The notes beneath the pieces are model-generated. The model saw only the letters and a list, made by a program, of their open reading frames with translations. It did no database searches and had not been told where the DNA came from. The position numbers and the translations under genes are program-made. Below, piece after piece: positions 37,900 to 48,590 of a DNA stretch of 64,000 nt. Source of the stretch: Helopsaltes ochotensis (taxonomy: Eukaryota; Chordata; Aves; Passeriformes; Locustellidae). The stretch covers positions 1,068,963-1,132,962 of the forward strand of contig VXBM01000044.1 in NCBI GenBank assembly GCA_013400155.1, given 5' to 3'. Positions within the stretch are counted from its first letter, which is position 1. Each line of letters opens with the position of its first letter.

Positions 37900-38609
37900 A
37901 CATGGAAAAAGGAGTGAGCAAGCCAGGTGGAGTATCAAGGCATTGTCCAAGCCTGCAGGGAAGCAATTAGGAAGGCCAAAGCTCAGCTGAAGTTGGAACT
38001 ACTAAGTGATCTGAGAGACGAGAAGGAAAGCTTCTACAGCACATTATCAGAAAAAGTAAAGCAAAGGAAAACAGGAGCATGCTGTGGGGCTGAGGCCGTA
38101 GTGACAGAAAAAAAAAAAAAAAGCTCAGCTTTTACCAATAAAATGTGCACATACATGGCTTCTTAAGCCTTGTGAAAGACCTCAGCAGTGAGGCATGACA
38201 TGAAATAGAGAAAGGTAGCGACCATTTTAACAAATTGGATGGGATGAGATACAGCAGGTGTCAATGGTGCTGTGGGAACTGGCCAATGTCATTTCAAGGT
38301 CACTTTTCCATCTTCAGAATGTTATGGCATTCAGAGGAAGCTCCTGATGTCTGGAATAAGGCCAACACTGCACATCTATTTCACAAGGGCAAGGAGGAGA
38401 CTCTGAGGAGTAAAAGAACTGTCATCCTAATCTTTAGGATTAGGGTTTTAGGGTTTTAGGACAGTGGTGGGAGCAAAGTCTCCTGGGAATTATATCCAAA
38501 CACACAGAGGACCACAAAGTGAGTGGGAACAGCCAGCATGGATTTAACAGGGGCAGCCCATGCCTGACTGACACCAGAAGGACTGATTGCCCTGTATGCA
38601 GTTGTCCTA
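37900..38609 (+). mobile_element. CR1 fragment, abutted by an LTR
   Basis: A degraded plus-strand CR1. The frame at 37927-38166 gives YQGIVQACREAIRKAKAQLK, the ORF2 segment before the reverse transcriptase. At 38330-38400 EEAPDVWNKANTAHLFHKGK matches the RT entry region, and at 38485-38570 gggaattatatccaaacaca and gccagcatggatttaac match the RT stretch before motif A. The match fades just before 38610, where LTR sequence begins. No continuation of the RT was recognised to the right of the LTR. An A-run at 38109-38122 and frameshifts mark decay. Confidence 0.85.
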
Positions 38610-39150
38610 TGTAAGATGTGCCCAAATTCTGTATCCTATCACCATCTTCATAAGTGTTGAAACCAGGTGGGGCAGAGTTTCCCTTATCTCCTGTTAATGG
38701 GCCCATCAATGCCTTGCCCCATGACTCACAGGTAACTCCCTCCGGGAGCTGTCTCTGTTTAATGGGCAATCAAGGACCCACTGCATGACTCACAGAATGA
38801 GATCATCCCGTTGTGAGATGCTCTGCCCAGGGGGAGGAGCCAAGCATTCCCACCTGGATATAATGTGGGATTTGGGACAACACTCTTAGCACTTACCCAC
38901 TGGATTTCACAGAGGACAAAAGCTACCAGACCTTTTCTACGAGATCACTGCTTCAACAAGACTCCTTCATCTGGACCTCTACCACCACCCTAACTGACAG
39001 GGTGTCAGGTTGTATTTTGACTCTGTCAGTGGTTTTGCCTTTGTACTATTGCATTTATTTTATTTTACTTATTTCTTTTCCTCTTATTAAATTGCATTTC
39101 TGACTCAGAGTGGCTCACTGGTTTTGCTTTCAAACCAGAATAGCAGTGTT
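38610..39150 (+). mobile_element. Endogenous retrovirus LTR, plus strand
   Basis: The LTR begins TGTAAGATGTGCCCAAA at 38610. It shares its U3 and promoter half with the minus-strand LTR at 19680-20599 (shared part to about 39000). A TATAAT box sits at 38859-38864, and an ATTAAA poly(A)-type signal lies near 39086 after a T-rich stretch. The 3' end (ggttttgctttcaaaccaga) is unlike that of the 20-kb LTR and its exact limit is uncertain. No viral genes follow. It lies against the CR1 fragment, suggesting insertion into it. Confidence 0.75.
38859..38864 (+). promoter_or_regulatory. LTR TATA-type box
   Basis: TATAAT in the context ggatataatgtggg, the same as in the related LTR at 20384-20389. Confidence 0.5.
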
Positions 39151-42100
39151 GTGCAGATGTGGTAATACTGCTGCGTGCTGAGGGTTGAACCAGTTGACAC
39201 CATTTCAGGTAAATGGACAGCGCTCCAGGGTACAGTGTCTATAAAACAATTAGTGCCTTAGACTTTCTTGACTTGTGGTCAACTGGAACTGTGAAGGACA
39301 GTGACTCTGATCCGTGTCTATACCTACTTGTCACGCAAATCCTATAAAACATGGTTTAGAAAATTTTTCAAAATGAGGCTGGTACTTGGTTGTGCTTAGT
39401 TTATCTTCTTAGGTTTTGTTTCAATAGGAGTTGTAAATCAGTTCTGCATCTTTGGTAAATTTATTCCCATTTTTTAATATGGTGTGTGCAGGCAAAACAG
39501 CAACATCTAAGTAGTTTACGTACCCCTCTATACTCACTATAATTTCCAGTTGTGATCCTTGTACATTTTCAAATGTGTGCAATAGCGTTCATATCCATAC
39601 CTGATTCATTGCTCTGCAATGAAGTTGAAGAGGCTAACCCCAGCTTTGCCTACCAGTGGTGGTACCCAAAAAAAGAGGGAATTTTTAGCAAAGTAAAAGT
39701 AAAAGCTGTTCCTTTCCCGGCAAAGTCTTCGTTTTGCAGGTCTTTTCAGCCTGGGTTCATACATCTTTCCATCTGGTTCATACACCTTGGCAGATTCTTC
39801 TTCACAGCTCCTCATTCACACCCTATTGGTGTACCCGTGCAACTACAGTCCTGGTCTTGTGATTACATGCTCTGGGAAGATGTACAGCTGGAGAGCTGCT
39901 GGAAAGCCTGGAAATACATGGCTGTTTTCCATTAGCCTTTGGAATTTTTTTCTTTATTTAATGAAAGTTAATTACTTTGGCATTTTCAGATTTGTAGTCA
40001 ATGTTTTGTATCTCTTCTTTTCTTATCAACAGTCACTTTCCAAATCTGTTATTACAAGTTTGTAGACACTGGTTAATGCAAAATGCAGTTAGAAAAATCT
40101 TCAGACACATCTTAAACAATTCCCAACTTATGAAATGGATTAACTTTATTACACATTATGAAACCTAACACCTTTCTGGGTCTCCAAATGATGAAATAAG
40201 ACTGTTATATTTAGTATATTCATATGGCTGTGCCCAAAGTATTTCTGTAGAAATTAAGGAACGATTTGCAATAATATCAATACTGTAAATGCAATGATAC
40301 ATTATAATCTTCCATTTCTAGATCTTCATCCCTGCCCAGCATGCCACGGCAAATTACAATCAATACAAAGCTAAACTTAGCACTGTTATGTCTGCCAAGT
40401 GATGGCCAGATGCGAGGGCAGACCTATCCAATTTAGGGGCTCTCCATTCTAGAGATACAACTCTGTGTGTGCTCATCCTTTGCATTCCTGCAGGAGTATC
40501 TCAAAACAGAGCTGTCAGCTGACTCAGCTCTGCTCTTCCTTGATGCCAAGGAGAGTTTTGTCACTGATTTAAAAGAAAACAGCCTTCAAGCTTAAGATAT
40601 GAGTGAGGAAAAAAATCAAGGTTGAATTTTATGAGAAACAGCAAAGAAAATTCTATTCTCAAAACACAAAGTTATTCGGTATGTAACCACAAATTCCTAG
40701 GGGGATGAAAAATAGAAGGGATTGGGCCCACTCTGAAGAAATTTCTGTACTAGAATCCAATATGACTAATTTTGCTAGTGTCAAGATCTCAGAGATGTAT
40801 TTTTCTGGCTGACAGAAAAACTGCCAGTTCATGATCCAAATGAATAAAACCCAGAGAAATTTGCTGTTTCCTAATGGCTATGCCCTAGAGGCCTTGTCTG
40901 TACACTTAACTAGTGCAAATCAGTATAATTTTTGAAGCCAATAAAGTCAATAGTGATTTATACTAGTGAAAGATTAGGGTTATGATTAGTAGTACCTAAA
41001 AGGCATTCCTTTTAAAAATGCCAAAAAAAGATTTAATATTTTTAGAGGCTGAAGAGGCTTTTCCATTCTTATGCAAGAAACTTTAGAATAGGGAGAGAGT
41101 AACTGAAACCTCCGTTGCCATATCCCTTACATGAGATTACAGTGTCTTCTCTATCAGAGGTGTCACTGCTACTCCACCAAAGAAATTCAGGATTCATTCA
41201 CCTTTAAAAACAAGCCTTATCCAGCAGGATGCTTACACTACACAAAATTATAGTGTCTTCTTCTAATTGACTCACTATACAGGAAAAACAAATACAATGA
41301 CTATAAAAAGGGGTCTTTGTATACTGAGCAGAGCTAGCAAAGGTAAGAGACACGACAGCAGCATTCATAAATGTCTAAAGGCACTGAAGAGCTTCATCAG
41401 TGAAATCAGTTAACAAGTGACATAGTACATAACTCCTGAAGATGTAAAGCATGCAGTTCTGTCTCCAAGTCAGGCTCATATAGTATGGAACTGCTAAGTG
41501 ATATTTTTCCACTGGTTAAAGGACAATGGCATGGAGCTCTGATATCCTCAGAAGCAAAATAATAATATATGTATATGTAGAAAAGGAACAAAGCAGCTCT
41601 CCTGTGTGGTGAACCATGCCCTATGACTATTGACACTACCAGAAGACTACTGAACACCTGAACTCCTGCAGGAATGACAGAGAAGAAAGCTCATTTTTTA
41701 AAAATTCTGTAGGAAAAAAAGGAGTTGGGACTTATCTTTCTCTGTCCTGAATTCACAGGTCCATTTATATGCAATGAGAGGAAAGAATGAGGACAAAGTG
41801 CCTAAATTCATTTAGCAGTACTTCAAACTACTTTTTAACAGAAGTAATTTTACAAATTCCTATACAATGGCAGCAAACCACTAGAGTAGAATCATGATTT
41901 CTTTGTTGGAAAGTGTGGGTTGCCTCCCCATTAACAGATTCAGCACCTTGCAATGTTCAGGTCCAGTGTTAACATGAATTGTGAATGAAATATTGACTTA
42001 GCTCCAAAATGTTTCCAGTTGCATTGGAGAAGGATGTCTTATAGCCGCCAGAAGAAATCCTGTGAGAGCCAGGAGGCAGTTTTGATAAATTAGCAAAGTC

Positions 42101-45100
42101 AGTTTTTAGCAATTCTGTTTTAACTTGAAAAAGGTTTGCTGCCATATGCATTTGTACTTTGGCAATGCTTGCTGACAGAACAGAGGCTGTCTTGGCATAT
42201 TACTTGTCAGAGCAAAATAGATTTGGCTGTCTTTTCCATAATAAGTATAATTCATATTGCAGTGTCTAAAAAACATATGCAAAGGGAGGATGTCAATATG
42301 AGATTAATTTGCCTTAAAAGAGATTGTAAGGGACTTACAATAAAACAGATACAGGACCAGATGAAGTTATAATAGGAAAAACTCATCCTCCTTCTTTTGT
42401 GTTCAATTAATGAAGGGGTTAACCAAGTATGCCACTTCAAATATGTAGGGGCCAGTTCACCCATTCTTGCAAACCTCACACCCACCTAATGCAATTAACC
42501 TAAGCAATTTATATCAAAGACAGAGCTATAAAAATGAATAGCAGAGGTGTGGGCATGCAGTATTTTGCCAATGGTTTCAGAGGGTCTGTCCAGTAGCTAT
42601 TGTTACCAAAACACCAAAGCCAACTTTATACAACCTGCTTCTGAGCTGGGAAGCTGATTCTTTGTACTAGGCAACTCAAATTTCTTCTGCTCACACATAA
42701 AATTGAGGAAGAATACAGTGAACAATGTATGAAAGAGATCTTACCTGCCTACAAAGTACCGTGTATGTAGACAAACTTCTGACATAAGAAAGTATATGGT
42801 CCCTTTGTATATTTTATAGGGGCTTACAGATCTAAACACTCTTTTATATTTGTGTCAACAACTGGTGTTAATTGTTATAATGATACAAATAACTGCACTG
42901 ATACAAAGAGCCTAAGACCATAATCCTGCAGCTGGCAGCAGCATGGAGCCAGGCTCTACAAGTTCTCAGTGATGCAGAACTTATTGCAAAATACTCTTGC
43001 ATATAGTTGAGAGCCGTGTTTTTCTGCCACTGTAAACTAAACAGGGTAAAAATGAGAATCAGGCCCACACGTATAGATACAAATTTACAATTTCTTCATT
43101 GTCTTTTACTGCTTCAGCTCTTTAGTCTAACTGGGTTTGCAATGTACAAGGATTTATAATACAAAGAAATGGGGACAGATGACATTCCATAGCACTGATG
43201 TCTGGCATACTAAGATTATGTATTTCAATAAAATGGAATAGCTGGTTTTCAAAAAGCACAGGTAGATAAATAAAATGTGATCCCTATATCCCAACCTCCA
43301 AATGTTAGAAATGTTATTCAGCTTTTACATGCAGGCTAGAAATCAAATCAGTTGGATTTGTGCTATAACTGTGCTATAAATTCTTTCATTTTTAAGTTTA
43401 TACATAGACCATGATAAGTACAAGGGATAGTTGAAGGAAAGAAAATAAATCATATTTCAAAAGTGTGTGATTTGGAAAACTCGGGTCCACCTTCAGAAGT
43501 GAATGAATCTCTTGAACACACATCACCTACCTGCTGTGCAAGCTAATTATGTCTTTAAGGGTCTCCATGATAGTGTTTCCTTTGCTAAAGATGGAAAGGA
43601 ATACTTGGAAGAATTTTTAAAATGCCTTGGTATGAAAATCCCTTAATATTGTCAACATTTAAATCCCTTTAAAGATCTGATTCATGCTGGCCAAGTCACT
43701 TCAGAAGGTGCAACAAACTCACAAATTATGTGGGGCTTTTTCTATAACAGGTTTTGTAACCTTTAGTTTTCAGCTGTTACTTCTAAGTTCCCTGTAAAAT
43801 GTAAAGGAATAAATGTTACACCAGCCTGCTCAGTTCCATCAAGCCATAATTTATGTCAAGAAAAAAAGTAAAAGTTGAGGTCCAGCTGGCTGAGTACTTT
43901 GGTGTATGATTATAGGATGATGGGAGTTGATGATCTCCACTTCAATCCTCAGTTATAGGCCCTTTCTTTGCATTAAATATCTATTTCCTCTCGGCAAACT
44001 CAGAGCAGCTATTTCACGATTCCACTACTACTGCATAGAGACAACCTCACAGTTCCCTCACTTTCTTTCTGTCTCTCAATTAGCACACCGCAGCTGAATG
44101 AAAGAATAATTAGGACAATTAGAAACAGAAATGAAGAATAGTCAAGATAGTCTAACAAGGTAGAGATGAATAGCATGAAAAAGTTTTCAGTAGAGCATCA
44201 TAATAGAAAAAGCAATTTTGTGAAACTTAAATTTTCATTCTCAAGTGGAACACAAGCACTCTTCAAGTTGTTGATGTTTCTATGCAGCAGAAACTGTAAG
44301 TCTTGATCAGGATATTAAAACCTTATTTTTAAGGTCTGTCCTCTAAAGGACCTCTTCTATTTTGCCAAAGCATCATGTAGAAGGTGAACAAGAACCACTC
44401 GTTAATTTTAAAAAGCCACATTTGTCCTGCAACACTTTAATGGTGTTTGAAGGCTTCCATGCAAGCTCTGAAACAGTCCAATCCTCATTAAGATGTAAAA
44501 TCTTTTCTTCCCAGAGATATATTATCTTAGGTCAGAAAAAAAAATTCTACCAAATATGGAAAATAGGTATCTAAAAATAGGTATCTATCTGAAATCTGAA
44601 ATCTTTCTTAAAAACAGAAGAACTAGAGAACCAGAAGTATTGAGGATAATGCTTTGCAGTGTGTTAGAGTAAATTAGCTTTCACTTTGCATAAATATACA
44701 ATGCATTGATTTTACAACTTTCAGCAAAGGGACTACTTATCATAATTTTGACCGTCTACAGAATAACAGTGGCAAGAAGAAATAATAAAAACTACCTGAA
44801 GGTTGCTGCAAGTGGATGTTCATAAATGCCACAAATATTAAAACCAGAAGTGTTTGCATAACTTTCACACAGCCTCAAATCAAAAGTCACTGCAATGAAA
44901 ATTGATGCTGCGCTTATTTTTCTGGTTTTGTTTATCTACATTGTAAAGCAATGTTAACCACCATCCTGGGTGTACACACTCCTTACTGAGCGGAAAAAGA
45001 GTATTAATTTGAGCTAGTGATACTACCAGTGGGAAGCTTGAAATACACTGCTATCAAAATTTCAGCTTCACAAAAAATGTAACTCTTGTGCTTGTGTGTG

Positions 45101-45622
45101 AAATTGTCATATATATCCAATTTTAGTAATTTAAAAACCTTAGTCTCCTTTGATGAATGCAAAATAAATTAATATGATTATCACAATGATGGGTGCAAGA
45201 AAAAGCAGTCTTCATAGTCAATATATCTGACAAAACATGATTTCTTCTACAGGATATCCTTATTCTATGTCTAATGACTCTCAGACTGAGGACTTGTTCA
45301 AAATCAGCAAAATCGTGTTATCTATAACAACTTCTCCATTTCCCAGTGACCAGCAAGGGACTAAGGTGCAAAGTCAGCTCTTCATTGAGGTACTTGCTGT
45401 ACCTCAAATACTTCAAAGTGTTCAGCAGATATCTGCCAACTTCTGTGCTAAAATTCCCTGCTTCCAATACCAGGACATTTTGCTCTTTTCCTCCCCTCCT
45501 TTTTAGTGCAAGAAGGAGGAATAAACCCAGAAGAGATGAGACCAGTTCTTGTTAGACCTCTGCATTGCAAATTAATTGTTTTGGTGCAGCCATGCACTGT
45601 TAAATAGAACAGGACAGCAGCC
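39151..45622. other. Unassigned AT-rich single-copy DNA
   Basis: No gene or mobile element recognised. A minus-strand frame at 39606-39815 contains a repeated YEP-containing peptide and is described as a finding. Elsewhere frames are short and featureless. Minor duplications occur (aaaataggtatct twice near 44562-44587). Confidence 0.45.
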
Positions 45623-45678
45623 TGAGGTCAGTCTTCAAATTGAGGTCAATTGCACTCCTGTGGGGCAACCTGAGGTCA
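45623..45678. repeat. Three TGAGGTCA motifs, partial ~48-bp duplication
   Basis: TGAGGTCA occurs at 45623-45630, 45641-45648 and 45671-45678. The first and third sit in the same 14-base context (cctgaggtcagtct), 48 bp apart, suggesting a small tandem duplication. AGGTCA is the nuclear-receptor half-site, so the cluster could bind such factors, but no function is shown. Confidence 0.5.
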
Positions 45679-47639
45679 GTCTCAAAAATGACTTTAAAAT
45701 ATCCATACTGGCTTACTCATGGTACAAGAAAAATTCTTTTTTTGCCTCCCAGCCATCCAGTTTATTTTACTTAAAAAAAAAAGCAGATCTTTGATATTTC
45801 TTGGAATCAGTAATATTGTTTCACTCTCATGACCAACATTAATGCTGAGAAAATCACTTAGATTAGACACAAGTCAATTACAGACAGTCACAGCAGCCTT
45901 CTGGGGTTTTTCCTTCGTAAATTAAAAGGCTTTTCCTCTAGAACCATCTTATCACTCATTTCACTATCAGAAAAACACTCTGAAGATAATAGCAAGAGAT
46001 TCTTTTAAAGGAAAATATATCTACTTTAATTTCATCTCCATTTTAAGAGGGAGGATTGTTCTATATTATTAGTTACTTGGATTCATGTTTTTCCATGCAC
46101 ACACAAGTGATAACACCAACATTTTTATAAGGTGAGAACTGTGATTTCACTTACCACGCTCAACTAAGACTGTCCCAAAATGAAGACTCTCCTTTATAGC
46201 TGTGCCTCTTACATTTCTTGTGTTTTGTATGATGTTGGCTTGTAAACTGGCAATTCACTCCTGCCCTGTCTCATAACTCCTATTCCCAGAGTCTACACTT
46301 CCTTCAGGATTTGGCAACGTTCATCATTTTGATTATGTCACCCATTTGCTCAGCAAGTAATTTACTATCTTCCTTTAAGAATCAGGATACTATTTCAGGG
46401 GTAACTTCTAACATTTAAGGCACTTAAGGTGCCAGGTCCAATTTACTTACTGCTAATGATTGATGTCTACTTTCTCTCTTGACTTAAAACTCAAGTCTGG
46501 ATTCGTCTGTGTCTGCTCCCACTGTGCCTTGTGTGCAGTGCGGATGTGAGAATTTCTCAAATGCAGTAGTACCCCTAAACAGATCCCAAACTTTCGTTGT
46601 ATTTTACTCAAATGGAGAAATTCAAAATGCTTTCATCAGCTTTATCATCTCTGAATGTGTGGGTTTCATTTCTCAGCTTCAGTTCATTTTCAAAATATAA
46701 CGAGACATCGATTTTGCAAGACTGTTCTGTAACAATCCCAAGATGCTGTAATCAGGTTTTTCTATCCTATAATCAGGAGAGGATATGACCTAATTCAGCT
46801 TCTTTGCATTATGCATTATAATACCTGACCACATACCTGTTGCCTTCTTCACATCAAGATAAGGCACCAGAGCAGTGGTGCAGCTGTGGAGCAGGGTCCA
46901 GCTGAGGGTGCCAGGGGTGGAGGAACCCCGGGCAGGATGTCCTGCAGGGTGAGCACAGCCTGCCTCTCCCACAGCACTCACACACCTCCGGAATCCTCAG
47001 CAAAGGTCAGTCCTACCCCTGATGTAGCTTTTCTCTCAGCCACAGCACAAATCTCTTCCAAGCATTTCCCTAGTCTTCTCTTGAGGCTTCTCAGGCACAC
47101 AGCATTGTTCAGTGAGGACCTTTGCAGGTTTGTTACCTACAAGTGAAAACAAGTCATGACCCCTTGGTTCCTGTACAGGAAGAGAGAATGAGCACCTCAA
47201 TTCCCGGTTGTACCTTTCCTACAACATTGAACTTCAAAGATGCCTCTTACCCCACATACAGGACCTCTCTTTTCCAGTAAGATCACTCTCTTTCACCTTG
47301 CCTGGTACAGACACTGCCACAGAATATTTGTCACTCATAATTCCCTTCTTCAGATTTTTCTGTCTTACCATACACATCTGGAACAAGAGGACAAGAATGG
47401 TACAGAGTACTCAGGGTGCAGCTGGACCATAGCTACAGAACTGTAGTGTTGTTTTCCTGATTGCTTTTCATTCCTTTTCTAATTTCACCTTAAAATGCAT
47501 TCCTTTTCTCTGACAGTGAGCTGACGTTTTTCTGGAGTTCTCTGTGACAAGTCCCAAAGTCTCACTCTTTAGTAGTAATAGGCATATCAGAGGACATTAT
47601 TTAGTATGCAAATTTAGGATTATTTCCCATCTGCACCAC
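45679..47639. other. Unassigned single-copy DNA
   Basis: No gene recognised. The stretch 46860-46990 is G+C-richer than its surroundings, with an 86-codon plus-strand frame (46886-47146) of no known family. Confidence 0.45.
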
Positions 47640-48590
47640 TTTATCTATATAGAATTTTTATTTCCATCTTGCTTTCTACTCTCATAAGCCCATTCTGCAA
47701 TTTTGCAGAGCCAGCCTGGAGGCTGACTCCCCCAGCTCAGCTATTTTTGTCACCTCGCTGTTTGCTGGGCTTTTCAGGTTCCTTATAGACATGTTGTATA
47801 GCACAGTTCTTAAAAGAGCCCTCTTTTCAATCTTGAAAACCAAAGACTTAGTCCTGCCTTCTGTTTATGTTTCTGTGATTAGTGTCTATCCAAGATAGGA
47901 TCTTGTCTCTCATGCCACAGCAAATTTGTTCTTTCAAGTCCTATGGTGAGGGACTTCATCAAAAATCTCCTGAAAATTCAGGGTCATCCTTAATGATCTT
48001 CTCATTGTCTTCTCAAGAGCCTTACATTGTGTTTAAAGGCCAGGACTAGCATTTATAGAAACTATGTTTTGTCTTTCCAGTAAGTCACATTTGTCCTGAT
48101 TTTCACTAATTCCATCTTTTATCACGTCTTCTGTTAATTTACCAAGTGAAGGCAGAAGGCTCACAGGGTTGGAGATCTTCCCTAGAAACCTCTTTAAAAT
48201 TTTGTGCCACATTTTCCACTCTCCCCTTCTCAAAAATGAGTGAAACCTTAAAGGTAAAGTTTACACACCACCATCAATAATTGAACTATTTCATCTTTTA
48301 ATTCTCTTAAGACTATTGGGTGAATATCATACAGTCTCCATGATTTCTTAGTGTTTATTCTACCTCCTTATTGAATTACTTCTTCCACAGTTTCTTCTGT
48401 TTCAGGCAATCTCTTGCTGAGTCCTCTCAAAGGGTTTGGGGCTTCCCTCAGTCTTCCTACAGTGAGTATCATAGCAAAACACTTATTTACCATCTCTGCC
48501 ACAGCCTTGTCCTTGCTGAGCTCTCCTCAAATAACCCCATCACCATCTGACCCGCAGAGCTGGCAGTGTTTCCTTCTGCTCTGCTAGGAG
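47640..48590 (-). mobile_element. Ancient CR1/L3-like LINE remnant
   Basis: The minus strand follows the reverse-transcriptase region of an old CR1 lineage (L3 or turtle/crocodilian CR1 type). Diagnostic plus-strand stretches are tcaagtcctatggtgaggga and cttcatcaaaaatctcctga (near 47935-47970), tctgttaatttaccaagtga (near 48130), ttttgtgccacattttccac (near 48200) and ttgggtgaatatcatacagt (near 48315). It is distinct from, and far more eroded than, the younger CR1s elsewhere in the window. Every reading frame is broken. The left limit is approximate. Confidence 0.8.

Noticed and set aside
38440..38460. Telomere-like ttttaggg repeats
   Set aside because: Only about two and a half units of TTTTAGGG, not the vertebrate TTAGGG; too short to be an interstitial telomere and it sits inside degraded CR1.
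42136..42372. Frame ending in a helix-turn-helix-like segment (KGLTIKQIQDQ)
   Set aside because: The resemblance to transposase DNA-binding domains is a few residues only; no terminal repeats or catalytic domain nearby.
43860..43960. tRNA-derived SINE-like text
   Set aside because: A box B-like phrase is visible, but there is no box A, no cloverleaf and no tail.
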